Positions 18,679 through 28,186 of a DNA stretch of 64,000 nucleotides are shown piece by piece. The position numbers and the translations under genes are program-made. Source of the stretch: Planctomycetota bacterium (GTDB lineage Bacteria > Planctomycetota > Planctomycetia > Gemmatales > HRBIN36); the NCBI GenBank assembly GCA_014584395.1, contig JACTMY010000001.1, positions 42,501 through 106,500 of the forward strand. Direction: 5' to 3'. The notes beneath the pieces are model-generated. The model saw only the letters and a program-made list of their open reading frames with translations, ran no database searches and had not been told where the DNA came from. How positions within the stretch are numbered: the stretch's first letter is position 1; every line of letters starts with the position of its first letter.

Positions 18679-18756
18679 AGTCCGACTGGTTTCGATGCGT
18701 TTATCTTCCAGCCTTTGGCGCCGAGGCGAGCTGTCTTGCTCCGGTGTGTTTTCGCT

Positions 18757-19053
18757 TCGATCAACGCTTATCGTCAGCGTGCGGTCTCCAAGTTGGATTC
18801 GAACCTGGGCGCCAATGGCGGCCCGATTGACCTGGCCGCCTCCTTGAAGGCGAACCTTCAGCCAACCGTCGTTGTCGTAGTCTCCCCACGCTGCTGGTCC
18901 GCCGCTCATGCCCTTGAGGCCCGCTGCCTGGGTGACGTCAACGAACTCAATCTGTGCCGGATCGTCATCCGCCCCCTGGAGTTGCCAGGAGACCAAACTC
19001 TCTGGTTGAAGGACGAAGTGCAAGGCCATGCCCCAACGGTCAGCCATTGCCAT
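18757..19053 (-). pseudogene. Collapsed FG-GAP/ASPIC-UnbV protein remnant
   Basis: Translated on the minus strand, this has FVDVTQAAGL and AAWGDYDNDGW, the Ca-binding start of an FG-GAP/VCBS propeller. It passes directly into WLKVRLQG and AIGAQVRIQLGDRT, the ASPIC/UnbV domain at the C terminus of such proteins. Several hundred residues between them are missing; the join falls at a shared Trp. The downstream frame runs antisense to the 72-residue gene and looks random. It is a relic of a large secreted planctomycete protein. Confidence 0.75.
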
Positions 19054-19225
19054 CGTGTTCCACCGAGATTCAGGTTGATAGCAGGTTGCTTTTCAGCAAG
19101 CGACCAAAGAGTTAATGGACACCGCGCACGAAGTACTGTCCCGTCGATTTGGCAACGAAGCTAATGCGCCCATGATCTTGAAGAGGATCGATAGACCCTA
19201 GCGCGAGAGTAAATTCAAACATGCG

Positions 19226-19963
19226 TTACTGAATAATGCGTTTACCGTTAAACGACCGACCACGGGTGCGTTTCCTTTTAGCAGCCATGAAAATGGCCAC
19301 ACCGCTCAGTCCAGCAAGCATGATGACCGAAGGCTCAGGCACAATGGACAACGTAACGGAAAAATTGACACCGTTATAGTCTCCATTGGTGGAAGTTGAT
19401 GTCTGCTGAAACGATAATTCAATCACATCTCCAGCACCCACCATAATGTTATCCAGTGCACCACCTGTGCCGGAATCGAGATTGAATGGGTTGGCACGGT
19501 TATATGGATCACCAGAGAAGAGATTACCTGAAGAAAGCAGATTGCCATTAAGGCGCAAGTTCCAGGTGTTGGAACGGCCAATGTCGCGTATCATCCATAC
19601 ACCTCCATTGATGTCAATGGTTCCGGCGAATGGACTGGTCCAAATGGCGTTGACCAAAGGTGACGATCCGTTGGAGCTGTGATTGACAATATCACCAACT
19701 TGCACATCAAAACCGGCTGTGGATTGAACCTGCATCCACACGGCAGGAAAACCCCCTAACCAAGCGGGCTGAGACGTGAAGTCTGAAGACCATGTACCAC
19801 TGGTCATCACGGACGTACCTTGCCGCAAGGACCAGACTCCATTGGGGTTGGATGAATTGCTCCAGTCTGTTTGCAAGTCATAGGTGATCTGTGCAAATCC
19901 GACCGAAGGTAGAAGCGCCATCACACAATTTATGAGAATGAACTTAACTGTGGCTTTATACAT
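19226..19963 (-). CDS. PEP-CTERM sorting domain protein
   Basis: 245 residues. Signal peptide (cut near GFA-Q), a Gly/Ser/Asn-rich beta domain, then the C-terminal sorting signal: VPEPS, a hydrophobic stretch and AAKRKRTR. Such proteins are cut and anchored by an exosortase at the cell surface; no exosortase is in the window. The sequence is markedly more A+T-rich than most neighbours, suggesting transfer. A promoter lies at 20005-20033. Confidence 0.85.
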   Translation of the reverse strand: MYKATVKFILINCVMALLPSVGFAQITYDLQTDWSNSSNPNGVWSLRQGTSVMTSGTWSSDFTSQPAWLGGFPAVWMQVQSTAGFDVQVGDIVNHSSNGSSPLVNAIWTSPFAGTIDINGGVWMIRDIGRSNTWNLRLNGNLLSSGNLFSGDPYNRANPFNLDSGTGGALDNIMVGAGDVIELSFQQTSTSTNGDYNGVNFSVTLSIVPEPSVIMLAGLSGVAIFMAAKRKRTRGRSFNGKRIIQ

Positions 19964-20004
19964 TGCTCCATCTCCACCGCGATACAGCCAACCAAGCTAT
20001 CGAT

Positions 20005-20033
20005 AAAGTAACTTGCTCTGCCTTAAATGTAAA
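20005..20033 (-). promoter_or_regulatory. Probable promoter of the PEP-CTERM gene
   Basis: Minus strand: -35 TTTACA (20028-20033), 17-bp spacer, -10 TACTTT (20005-20010), 42 bp before the ATG. Surrounded by A/T-rich DNA. Confidence 0.5.
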
Positions 20034-20790
20034 GAAATTTTTTTAATGTTTGGAATCAGTCATCAGGCGTGTAAATAGCTGTGTTTACGAAATCAGACAT
20101 GGTCCATGTTCAATCAATAGCTCCGAAGACCAGCCAAGCACTAAACTAGGAAATGGCACAAAAACGTGTTCGCCACGGGATGCGATACTCAAGTCGCAAC
20201 TGAACCATCGACATGGATGTCCTTTCACGATGGCATGCCTGAAGGTTCTGTGCCAAAAGGCAATCGGAACTTCAGCCCAGAACTGAATGAATCTGGGATT
20301 CGTTTAGCCAACGGAGAACCATTGGAGTATAGTCGCGTTTATGGAACCTCTTCAGTTGATGAAGTATTGGAAAGGCTTGGCGAAAACAAACAGCATCGAT
20401 AATTACCTTATTGGCTACTCACGCCAACAAAGAGTATTGGTCCTCGTATGTCAAGCTTAATGCCACGAGGTAGGACAGTTTGAAACCCCAGATTTGAACG
20501 TGAAGACATGCACTACGCCCGACTGAGATCGGAGATAATGGCAAAGGACCTGCACACGTTAATGCTGCCTGAAGAAGCGATCAACTTCGTCGGGTTTTAC
20601 AACTTTGTCTAGCGCCCGGGAATCAACAATCCAGGGTTAATACCCTAATTGAACTTCATGCGCCGCTGGAATAACAATGTAGTCCCCAAATGGCTTTATA
20701 ACATTACCCAAGAGATAACAAACTGTGTGTACCATACTCAAACTCTTGCAACTCAAACAAGAACAATGGATTCGTTTGAGGGCCGGCGGC
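20034..20790. other. A+T-rich gene-poor stretch
   Basis: No supportable gene. Short overlapping frames exist (for example 20166-20402, a possible 78-residue GTG frame ending in VDEVLERLGENKQHR), but they lack ribosome sites and host-like codon use. The stretch may hold gene remnants; none was identified. Confidence 0.5.
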
Positions 20791-21444
20791 ATGGCCCTCC
20801 TTTTGGCCTGCCTGTGCGCCGCCCCCATGCCGGCACAGGACAAGCAGGATAAAAGTGCGTTTGCACGTTGGGAAGCCGACGTGGCGGCTTTCGAAAAGCA
20901 GGACCTAGCAAACCCGCCACCCAAACAGGCCATCCTCTTCGTCGGGGGTTCGAGCATCCGCCTTTGGGACCTGCCCAGTTCGTTCCCCGGCCTGGAGGTC
21001 ATCAATCGGGGTTTTGGCGGATCCCAAATCGCGGACTCGGCCCACTTCGCGGATCGGCTCATCCTCAAACATCAGCCGCGTCTGGTGGTTGTCTATGCGG
21101 GCGATAACGACCTGGCGGCAGGCAAAGAACCGATGCAGTTGCAGGCGGACTTTCAGGCGCTGGTGGCGGCCATTCACAAGCAATTGCCCAAGACCCGGAT
21201 CGCTTTCATCGCCATCAAGCCGAGCTTGGATCGTTGGCACCTGTTTGCCAAACAGCAGAAGGCCAACGCCCTTATCGAAGCCTATTGCAAGAAGGATGAA
21301 CGGCTCTCGTTCATCGACGTGGTTAAGCCCATGCTGGGGGAAGATGGCAAACCGCGGCCGGAACTGTTCGTCATGGACGGCTTGCACCTGAACCCCAAGG
21401 GCTACGCCTTATGGACCGCTCTGGTGAAACCGTTTTTGAGGTAA
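20791..21444 (+). CDS. SGNH/GDSL-type hydrolase, secreted
   Basis: 217 residues from the ATG at 20791, which has GAGGG 8 bp upstream; upstream in-frame TTG codons could add a basic lead to the signal peptide. SGNH blocks are visible: I is GGSSIRLW (GGSS rather than GDS), II NRGFGGSQ, III YAGDNDLAAG (Asn in the oxyanion hole) and V DGLHLNPKGY (Asp-x-x-His). Predicted esterase or acetylhydrolase outside the cytoplasm, substrate unknown. A second SGNH gene is at 48288. Confidence 0.85.
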   Translation: MALLLACLCAAPMPAQDKQDKSAFARWEADVAAFEKQDLANPPPKQAILFVGGSSIRLWDLPSSFPGLEVINRGFGGSQIADSAHFADRLILKHQPRLVVVYAGDNDLAAGKEPMQLQADFQALVAAIHKQLPKTRIAFIAIKPSLDRWHLFAKQQKANALIEAYCKKDERLSFIDVVKPMLGEDGKPRPELFVMDGLHLNPKGYALWTALVKPFLR

Positions 21445-21774
21445 ACATTGATGCATCTGGCCAGACGACTTGGAGGTGGCTCATCAGCGAGGTCGGGAAA
21501 CCGCCGTCGAACGCGAGGAAGAATCACGGCACAAAGAAGCACATAACCCCTGCATGGCGAGGACCGCCATCGCACACCGTGCACGACGGGGAGATACCCG
21601 TGGCTTAGTGAGCATTTCTCTTGTGTTTGGGCAAAAACAGACAGCTCCCCCCATGAGCGTTGAAGGCAGCGATGATGGCTAATGGCACATGAAACGATTC
21701 GTCCATCCTTCCCCGTTATGATCGCTATCACCCCTACGGTCCATGCGAAGGGTATGGAGGAAACTTGTAAATCC

Positions 21775-21805
21775 TTGCCCGAGGGGGTGCTTTTTAGGTT
21801 AAAAT
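21775..21805 (+). promoter_or_regulatory. Possible promoter of the acidic-tail membrane protein
   Basis: TTGCCC (21775-21780), 19-bp spacer, TAAAAT (21800-21805), 60 bp before the ATG at 21865. The rest of 21445-21774 shows no gene or clear element. Confidence 0.3.
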
Positions 21806-21864
21806 AAGGGGGATGCCGTATTTTTGATTCGCCCCTTCGTTAGCCTGGGTGAGGCCAAATCACG

Positions 21865-22638
21865 ATGAGCACCTCCATCACTGCTGAACCACAAGCTCAA
21901 GCCGCGGAACCGCGCAAGCCCCTGCCTGCGGAAGTCAACCAGCTTCTCGGAGCAGGCTGGATGGCCTACGGCTTTGCCGCCTTGATGCTGGTCGTATTGT
22001 GGCCCGCGATCACGGGAAGTTGGCCCTCGGGCATCAGCCATTTCCTCCTCTTTGCCATCGTGGCGGGGGGAGCCGTGGTGGGTTGCTTTGTTTCCTACAA
22101 AGTGTCCAAGGCCGACCCGAGCATCATCGCCATCGGCAAATGGTCGCTTGTCTTGGGTCTTGTGGGCGGATTGGTGTTTTTGGTCATTGTGCTCATCGCC
22201 AAGTTTCAGGAGCCAGCGGGTCCAACCGTCATGGGCGTGGCCTCGCCCCACTTTTTTGGTCCATCGCCGATCCTCAGCAGCAGCCTGATCGCCATTGGCG
22301 CCATCCTGCCCATCTTCTTTGCCTTGATGGCGTTGTCGATGATTAACCGTCAGGAGATCAGAGACCACTTCTTCCCGCCGGAGCCTGAAGAGGTGCAAAC
22401 CTTGGAGACCGAACCCGTGGTCGTGGAACGCGATGAAGTGGAAGCCATGCTGGAAGATCACGAGGCGGCCCTGGCTGAAGCCGCGGACGAAGTCGAGGTT
22501 GCCGAGGAAGAGGTCGCCGTCGCAGAGGAGGACAAGGGCAAGCCGCACGTTCCGGGCGACATCGACGAACCGCTGGCCATGGGTGATCTCGAACTCTTCG
22601 CCGATGAGGAAAAGACGGACCCAGAGAAAACCGATTGA
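21865..22638 (+). CDS. Membrane protein with acidic C-terminal tail
   Basis: 257 residues. About four hydrophobic helices: near 31-50, 54-74, 88-110 and 133-155. A soluble tail of about 95 residues follows, extremely rich in Glu, Asp and Ala (e.g. EVEVAEEEVAVAEEDK). No family is recognised; the tail could bind cations or a basic partner. The terminator at 22668 closes the gene. Confidence 0.75.
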   Translation: MSTSITAEPQAQAAEPRKPLPAEVNQLLGAGWMAYGFAALMLVVLWPAITGSWPSGISHFLLFAIVAGGAVVGCFVSYKVSKADPSIIAIGKWSLVLGLVGGLVFLVIVLIAKFQEPAGPTVMGVASPHFFGPSPILSSSLIAIGAILPIFFALMALSMINRQEIRDHFFPPEPEEVQTLETEPVVVERDEVEAMLEDHEAALAEAADEVEVAEEEVAVAEEDKGKPHVPGDIDEPLAMGDLELFADEEKTDPEKTD

Positions 22639-22667
22639 TCGATGGGTTCGATCAAACTCAAGCATTC

Positions 22668-22699
22668 AAACGCGGGTCATGCCACCCGCGTTTTCTTTT
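22668..22699 (+). terminator. Intrinsic terminator
   Basis: Arms AAACGCGGGT (22668-22677) and ACCCGCGTTT (22684-22693), six-base loop, then TCTTTT. Ends the acidic-tail membrane protein transcript; the next ATG is 34 bp further on. Confidence 0.85.
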
Positions 22700-22733
22700 G
22701 GGCCTGATCGATGGACCGCATTACAATGGCTCC

Positions 22734-23525
22734 ATGACCGCCCTTCGCCATGCTTCGCCCGCCGAGGTTCGCCAGGCCATCCGCGCACGGCAATGGACCG
22801 GCCCCACGCCCGGCTTGGCTCTTGGCTACGTTCAGGCTAACCTGGTCATTCTTCCACGTGATTGGGCGTTTGACTTTCTTTTGTTCTGTCATCGCAATCC
22901 CCGGCCTTGCCCGCTGCTGGACGTGACCGATCCGGGGTCGCCCCATCCATGGAACGTCGCGCCCGATGCGGACCTCCGCACCGATGTCCCTTTGTATCTG
23001 CTCTTCGAGCATGGACATGTCCAAGCGGAATTGACCGACCTGAAGGATTGTTGGCGGGACGATTTCGTCGCCTTTCTTTTGGGTTGTTCGTTCACCTTCG
23101 AAAAGGCCTTGCTCGATGCCGGGCTTCCCGTGCGGCATCTGGAGTGTGGACGAAACGTACCCATGTTTCGCACGAATCAGCCTTGCACACCGGCGGGACG
23201 GTTTCGGGGCAACCTGGTCGTATCCATGCGTCCCATGACTCCTGATCAAGCCCAACGGGCGGCGACGCTGTGCGCCCCTTTCCGTCTGGCCCATGGCGCC
23301 CCCGTCCAAATCGGCGCCCCTGAATCCTTGGGCATTCATGATCTGCAGCGGCCTGACTTCGGCGACGCCGTGCCCATCCAGCCCGGAGAAATTCCCGTCT
23401 TCTGGGCTTGCGGCGTCACGCCGCAAGAAGCCATCCGCCATGCGCAACCACCCCTGGCTATCACCCACGCCCCCGGCCACATGTTCATCACGGATTGGCG
23501 CGATGACGAACTGCTGGCCAAATAA
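22734..23525 (+). CDS. DUF1445 / YcsI family putative hydro-lyase
   Basis: 263 residues, the usual length of the family. The ATG at 22734 is chosen because the longer frame would start inside the upstream terminator and the protein aligns with the usual opening (SPAEVRQAIR.....PGLALGYVQANLVILP). Conserved pieces include DVTDPGSP, DVPLYLLFEHG, LLGCSFTFEKAL, NVPMFRTN and HAPGHMFITDW. Relatives include the bacterial putative hydro-lyases and the domain in mammalian D-glutamate cyclase. The exact reaction is unknown here. It ends at a shared convergent terminator. Confidence 0.9.
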   Translation: MTALRHASPAEVRQAIRARQWTGPTPGLALGYVQANLVILPRDWAFDFLLFCHRNPRPCPLLDVTDPGSPHPWNVAPDADLRTDVPLYLLFEHGHVQAELTDLKDCWRDDFVAFLLGCSFTFEKALLDAGLPVRHLECGRNVPMFRTNQPCTPAGRFRGNLVVSMRPMTPDQAQRAATLCAPFRLAHGAPVQIGAPESLGIHDLQRPDFGDAVPIQPGEIPVFWACGVTPQEAIRHAQPPLAITHAPGHMFITDWRDDELLAK

Positions 23526-23563
23526 AAAACCCATGCCCGCGCGACTGCGGCGGACATGGGTTT
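23521..23563 (-). terminator. Convergent intrinsic terminator
   Basis: AAACCCATG (23527-23535) and CATGGGTTT (23555-23563) with extra pairing inside. The minus strand continues into TTTTTTATTT, so it chiefly ends the leftward S41/LolA-like unit; it also lies right after the DUF1445 stop. Confidence 0.85.
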
Positions 23564-23601
23564 GGTCTGTGGTTTATCCATGAATGCAGGGATGCTTTGA
23601 C

Positions 23602-24363
23602 TTAACCGTCTACCTTTTTCTTCAGGTCTGCGGGTAGGTCGAAGCGATCCGCGGGCAGTTTGACATTATGCTCGATCTTATCCACGGTAATCGTGATTTC
23701 TTGACTGAGCTGCTTCAGCTTGACCTCATGAGGCACCAGCACGCCATCCACCTTGCGGTATTGATCGAGATAGCTTTCGGTCGGCACATCCATCCGCGAC
23801 GTTTTGACCGTGGTCTTCCAGAGCAGCAACAGCCCGGTGGCTTTTTCGAAGAATTTCTCGTGCTTGGAGCCGTCTTGGGTTTCGAGTTCGAGCTTGTAGC
23901 AGAGCTTGCCATTGACCTCTTCGGTGCCGACGCATTTGTAGGTCTTGTACATCTTGCGCCAATGGACGTCGCCATTGAAAAGGGCATTGGCCAGGTGATG
24001 CTCCTTCTCCTGGCCTGTATGAAGCCGCGTGCCTTCAAAGGGATTGCGTTCCCAACTATTATTGCCATCGCAGCCATGTTCCATCGTGCCCAGACCTTGA
24101 ATTTCAATGGCCGTGTAATTTTTGTTGGGCGCTGCTTCGTAAATCGTGGCCTTGCCGGAGAGTTTGATGGCCGCAATTTGAACGATGCCATGGGTCACGC
24201 GATTCGTCAGTTTTTCATGGGCCGCCTTGCCTCCCGTGGCTTCGACGTAGCGGTCGAGCACGCTCTCGGCCGAGGGCAAATCCTCGCCCTGGCACCAAGG
24301 CGGCATAGCCAGCAGTAATGAATACACCATGGCGGCCAGGCAGCACTGTCGGAGATCGTTCAT
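23602..24363 (-). CDS. LolA-like secreted protein
   Basis: 253 residues. The ATG at 24363 follows a GGAG and starts a signal peptide (cut near CQG-E). After it, SAESVLDRYVEATGG is the opening seen in planctomycete outer-membrane-lipoprotein-sorting (LolA)-like proteins, followed by the half-barrel strand pattern (YTAIEIQG, KLELETQDG, SYLDQYRKVDGVLVPHEVK). A role in carrying a lipid or hydrophobic ligand in the periplasm is inferred. It lies 76 bp after the S41 gene and just before the terminator. Confidence 0.8.
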   Translation of the reverse strand: MNDLRQCCLAAMVYSLLLAMPPWCQGEDLPSAESVLDRYVEATGGKAAHEKLTNRVTHGIVQIAAIKLSGKATIYEAAPNKNYTAIEIQGLGTMEHGCDGNNSWERNPFEGTRLHTGQEKEHHLANALFNGDVHWRKMYKTYKCVGTEEVNGKLCYKLELETQDGSKHEKFFEKATGLLLLWKTTVKTSRMDVPTESYLDQYRKVDGVLVPHEVKLKQLSQEITITVDKIEHNVKLPADRFDLPADLKKKVDG

Positions 24364-24439
24364 CAGGCAAACTCCTATTTCACGGGGTAGAGGCAGCGGG
24401 TCAAACCATGAGCCAGGCGGCGTTTCGAACGCAACCGCA

Positions 24440-25789
24440 TTATTTCTTCGCTTGTTCCTTGATCCAATCCAGCGCCGCTTCGATGACCGGGTCGCGCCCT
24501 TGCAGCAAGGTGGCACGGTCAAGCTTCACTTCCTGGTCGGGAATGACGCCGCGCCCTTCCAGGGCGGCTCCCCGAAAGGAGATGTAATTGGCGAAGGCGT
24601 ATTGGAAACCGTCGCCATTGGGCAGCTTGGTGATCACCGAAGGCAGGGCAGCCCCCATGGTGGTGGTGCCGAAGACGCGCGCCCGGCCAAGGTCCTGCAG
24701 GCCGCCAGCGAGAATTTCGGACGTGGAAGCCGACTCCGCATCGACAAGGATCGCCAAGGGGCCTTGGTAGCTGGGCGTCCGCGGATTGAGGATGAAGTGC
24801 ATCGTGCCGTCGCGGGTGTACATGGTGCCGAGCTTCATGTCGTCCTTTTGAGCAAACCAGCCGCCAATGCCGACGGCCATGAAGCCGATCCCTCCGGGGT
24901 TGCCGCGCAGATCGAGGATGAAGCCTTTGGCCTCCTGATTTTCCTTGATCAATTTTTCCAGTTGCGGCATGACCGACAGCGGATCGAAAAAGGTATTCAG
25001 CGAAGCGTAGACCACGTTGGGTTCCAAGACTTTGGCTTCAAAGCGGACATGGATCGTGGGCATGTGGCCAAATTGGGCCTTTTTGCCGCGCGGCGCCACT
25101 CGTTCCAGCTCGACTTTGACTTCTTCGTCGGCGCCATTGCGGAAGACCAAATTGGCCTTGGAACCGACGCTGCCCTCGAGCCGATTGGCTACCACCCGAT
25201 ATTGGATGTAGCCCAGATGGGAGATTCGCTTCGACTTGCCGATGCGTTCGATCAGGGGAGCGATGGCATCGCCGTCGATGCTGACGATTTCCCATCCCAT
25301 CTTGACGCCCTGGCGATCGGCGGGCAGATTTTTCTCGACCCGCGTCACGATGGCCTTGCCTTCCAGGATGCGAAATTCAAGGCCAACGTCGCCATCGCCG
25401 CCCGACGCATCGCTGCCTTGCCCCTTGGAAGAGGACGAATGATCGAGGCTTTCCAATTCTTCCTGGGCCATGATCCCGAAGTGGGATAATTTCAACCGGG
25501 CAATCATGTCTTTCAAAATCGCCCTGGCCTCGGACATGCTCTGGACCTCGGCCATTTTGGGCCGCAATTCCTCGCGGACCTTGTCCCAATCCAGGCCGCC
25601 GAGCTTGGGGTCCCAATGCTTGTCCCGGATGGTTGTCCACACAAAGTCGAAGGATTCCAGGTTCTTGGCTCTGGCCTGGGCGGAGAGGGGCGGTTCCTGA
25701 GCCTCTCCTTGAAGGCACGCCCCGGGGTGGATCAGCAGCCAAATGCACAACCCGACCACACTTAAAGGCAGCCATTTTACGAACATCAT
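24440..25789 (-). CDS. S41 peptidase-like protein (Ser kept, Lys absent)
   Basis: 449 residues, exported. A helical N-terminal part carries SH at 102-103, where tricorn-type (S41B) enzymes have their Ser-His pair. A PDZ-like region (VGLEFRILEG..ADRQGVKMGWEIVSIDG) precedes the protease core. The nucleophile Ser355 lies in ESASTSEILAGG. At the position of the C-terminal-processing-protease Lys (residue 380, in GTTTMGAAL) there is Ala. It is therefore either a tricorn-type enzyme or impaired. The start overlaps the upstream gene's stop by 4 bp (ATGA). Confidence 0.88.
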   Translation of the reverse strand: MMFVKWLPLSVVGLCIWLLIHPGACLQGEAQEPPLSAQARAKNLESFDFVWTTIRDKHWDPKLGGLDWDKVREELRPKMAEVQSMSEARAILKDMIARLKLSHFGIMAQEELESLDHSSSSKGQGSDASGGDGDVGLEFRILEGKAIVTRVEKNLPADRQGVKMGWEIVSIDGDAIAPLIERIGKSKRISHLGYIQYRVVANRLEGSVGSKANLVFRNGADEEVKVELERVAPRGKKAQFGHMPTIHVRFEAKVLEPNVVYASLNTFFDPLSVMPQLEKLIKENQEAKGFILDLRGNPGGIGFMAVGIGGWFAQKDDMKLGTMYTRDGTMHFILNPRTPSYQGPLAILVDAESASTSEILAGGLQDLGRARVFGTTTMGAALPSVITKLPNGDGFQYAFANYISFRGAALEGRGVIPDQEVKLDRATLLQGRDPVIEAALDWIKEQAKK

Positions 25790-28041
25790 GAGGCGGACTC
25801 CGACGACGTGAGGGTTTCTATTTTCCAGGGTAATGATTCGATCAACTCCCGCCAACAGTCAAGGTGATTTTCATCAATGACCAGCGAAGTCGGTCCCAGG
25901 CGCGACCGAATCATCGCTCGACTCTTGGGCCATTGCATCAAGCCATCGGCCAGGGTTTCATCGCTCACTTGGATGACCAGCATCCGTTCGAGCTTCATCG
26001 ATGGTTGATCGCATCCGGAAAAGAGCAGTCGGGCCGCGGGCGACAGGGATTGGCCAACGCGCGCATGGAACCACTCCTCCAGATAGCGTAGACTCAGCCC
26101 ATTTTGCCTGGCTTGCTGCATGGAGCAGAGCGTCATCTCGTAGTGACGCTCCATGATGCCGTTCGCCACGGGGCGGCGCTCGGCAAAGCGTTCCAATTCG
26201 GCCTCCAAGAGAAGGTCGGTTTTGGTGTAGTCCACGCGCATCTGCAAGCCATCGGCTCCCAATTCGACGCAGGGGACCGAAGGGACGCTGTAATCCCGAG
26301 TGCCGACCAAACGAAAATGCCGAAAATCGATGTCTTCTTCTCGGGGAATGAGGAGAAAGCGGTCGGTCAAACGCTCCCCCTCGACCCCGCGGGCCAAGGC
26401 TGCTTCCAGATCCTCCGGGCTGCTGAACTCCATCAAATAGGCGGCGCGATAGACCGCAAGCCGCTCCCGTTTGTTCGCCCAGGTTCGCAGCGCCTGGACC
26501 ACGCTGTCGGGAAGTTCCTTCACGGCATGCTTTTGCAACACGTGCATCATTCGCTCAAAAGAGCAACCCGATTGCAAGCCGTGGTAAACCCGGTCAGGCT
26601 CCAAAAGCAACGTGCAGGCGGGCCCAAGCTGCTTCCAGGTAGCGAAACGGGAAAGCTCCAGAATCAGGCCGGGTGTCAATCCTTGACGGTAGGCAATCAT
26701 TTCCAAGTTGGGCTGAATCAGGATCGTTCGGTGAAATTCAGACGGGCTTGGAGGGGGTGCCAAACCAAATAAATGTCGGCCCAAGGGCGACAAGCGAACG
26801 ACCTTATTCCCTTCGGCATCCTTATGAAGTTGGGTCAATTGCCACGAGTAGGCCCAACCTTCAAGGAAACGAACCATCCCTTCTTGCAGGGTCAACGTTC
26901 CATGGGCGGCCATGGCGTGTGATAACTCATCAACCGCTGCTGTCGATTCAGAAAGCCCCTCTTGCAACTCGGGTTCCGAAGGAACGGGGGCCAGCCCCGT
27001 CCAGTAACAATGATGTTGGGCGATCCAATCGCTCACGGCCTGGGAAGGTACCCAGCTTTCCTCGGCAAGCTGGGCCAGGAGATGCAGGGACAACATCATG
27101 ACCGAGGCGTATGGCGAAGCTTCCGCGTTGAACCCCCGCCATCCTTCCCATGGATTCCAGGCATTGATTTCCAACACCTCTGGCCAAATCGTGCGGCATC
27201 CCTCGGCCAGGTCGGCTGGATGGCCGAGTTCCGGCTCAGCCGTGTCTTGAATCTCCGTCCCTTCCCATTTGAGCCAATGGACGGCCTGGGCGTACGCCAC
27301 TAATCCCATGCTGATCTCAGGGACGTCGACCTCTACCCCTTCCCAACCTCGGACCAGCAAGGGGTCCTGCAAGCGATCCAGGTCGCGTTTGAAAAAGTCG
27401 CCAGCTTGCGTCAACCGCAGCGGGTTGTCCTGCAGCCATTGTCTGATCAGACCGATGCGGAGGTAGGGATCAAGCCCATCCGACGCGCGCGGCACTCCCG
27501 ATCCAGGTTCCACGAGGGCCGAGGCCGGCAGCGCAGGCAAGGGCTGCGATCGCTGCCGCATGCGGTCCAGGACATGAGGATGAACCCATAGGCGCGACAG
27601 GGACCTGCGGCTCAAGGTGCTGCCAAGCCAATCTTCAAAGCTGCGCAAGCGGCTGGTCTCTTTCCTCGCATCCAGCACGGGAAAGAAGATGCCTGCAAGA
27701 AACAGCTCCCCGACCACTTCCAAGCCATCCACGACCTTGAGGCTGCTGAGCAACTCGAGGAGCGTGCTCAAGCGTGCTTCATGGCGGCGAAAGCGCGTCA
27801 CATAGGCCAACAGGCCCCGAGCGGGTTCACTGAGTTCCTTCAGCCGGCGGTCCAAGAGCACGGGATTGTAAAAGGCGGCGACACATTGATCGATCAATTC
27901 GCCAGGGGTGCGTTTTCCCCGACTGCGAAGCAGCCGATCGGACACGCGGCGCAGCAAGGTATCCGTGTAGCCCTTCAGCGTTTGTCGAAGTCGGTCGGAC
28001 CAGACATCCTGAGGGACGGTCTTGGCAACCATGCTGGACAC
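25786..28041 (-). CDS. Helicase-associated XPB/Ssl2 N-terminal-like protein
   Basis: 751 residues, cytosolic. The middle segment TILIQPNLEMIAYRQGL, then a region ending GLQSGCSFERMMHVLQKHAV and LPDSVVQALRTWANKRERL, fits the helicase C-terminal 3 / XPB-Ssl2 N-terminal domain. No Walker motifs, so no helicase activity of its own. The N-terminal part is helical (LRQTLKGYTDTLLRRVSDRLL). A GTG at 28041 is favoured by GGAGGG 10 bp upstream; an ATG at 28032 is possible. Lies between two S41-like genes, overlapping the downstream one. Function unknown. Confidence 0.8.
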   Translation of the reverse strand: MSSMVAKTVPQDVWSDRLRQTLKGYTDTLLRRVSDRLLRSRGKRTPGELIDQCVAAFYNPVLLDRRLKELSEPARGLLAYVTRFRRHEARLSTLLELLSSLKVVDGLEVVGELFLAGIFFPVLDARKETSRLRSFEDWLGSTLSRRSLSRLWVHPHVLDRMRQRSQPLPALPASALVEPGSGVPRASDGLDPYLRIGLIRQWLQDNPLRLTQAGDFFKRDLDRLQDPLLVRGWEGVEVDVPEISMGLVAYAQAVHWLKWEGTEIQDTAEPELGHPADLAEGCRTIWPEVLEINAWNPWEGWRGFNAEASPYASVMMLSLHLLAQLAEESWVPSQAVSDWIAQHHCYWTGLAPVPSEPELQEGLSESTAAVDELSHAMAAHGTLTLQEGMVRFLEGWAYSWQLTQLHKDAEGNKVVRLSPLGRHLFGLAPPPSPSEFHRTILIQPNLEMIAYRQGLTPGLILELSRFATWKQLGPACTLLLEPDRVYHGLQSGCSFERMMHVLQKHAVKELPDSVVQALRTWANKRERLAVYRAAYLMEFSSPEDLEAALARGVEGERLTDRFLLIPREEDIDFRHFRLVGTRDYSVPSVPCVELGADGLQMRVDYTKTDLLLEAELERFAERRPVANGIMERHYEMTLCSMQQARQNGLSLRYLEEWFHARVGQSLSPAARLLFSGCDQPSMKLERMLVIQVSDETLADGLMQWPKSRAMIRSRLGPTSLVIDENHLDCWRELIESLPWKIETLTSSESAS

Positions 28042-28186
28042 GAGATGGCGACCCTCCGCAAGATGAACTTGCCTCCACGACGCAACGGACCCGGATTGAA
28101 ACTAGTCTTGTCCGTTGGGCGGATGGACCGCCGTGGAGCGCTTCAGATATTTTAGGAGTTTGGGAAGGAGTCGGCGTCTGGATTGG

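Noticed and set aside
20166..20402. 78-codon plus-strand frame in the gene-poor stretch
   Set aside because: GTG start without ribosome site, in A+T-rich DNA, no family recognised; kept only as a note in the region entry.
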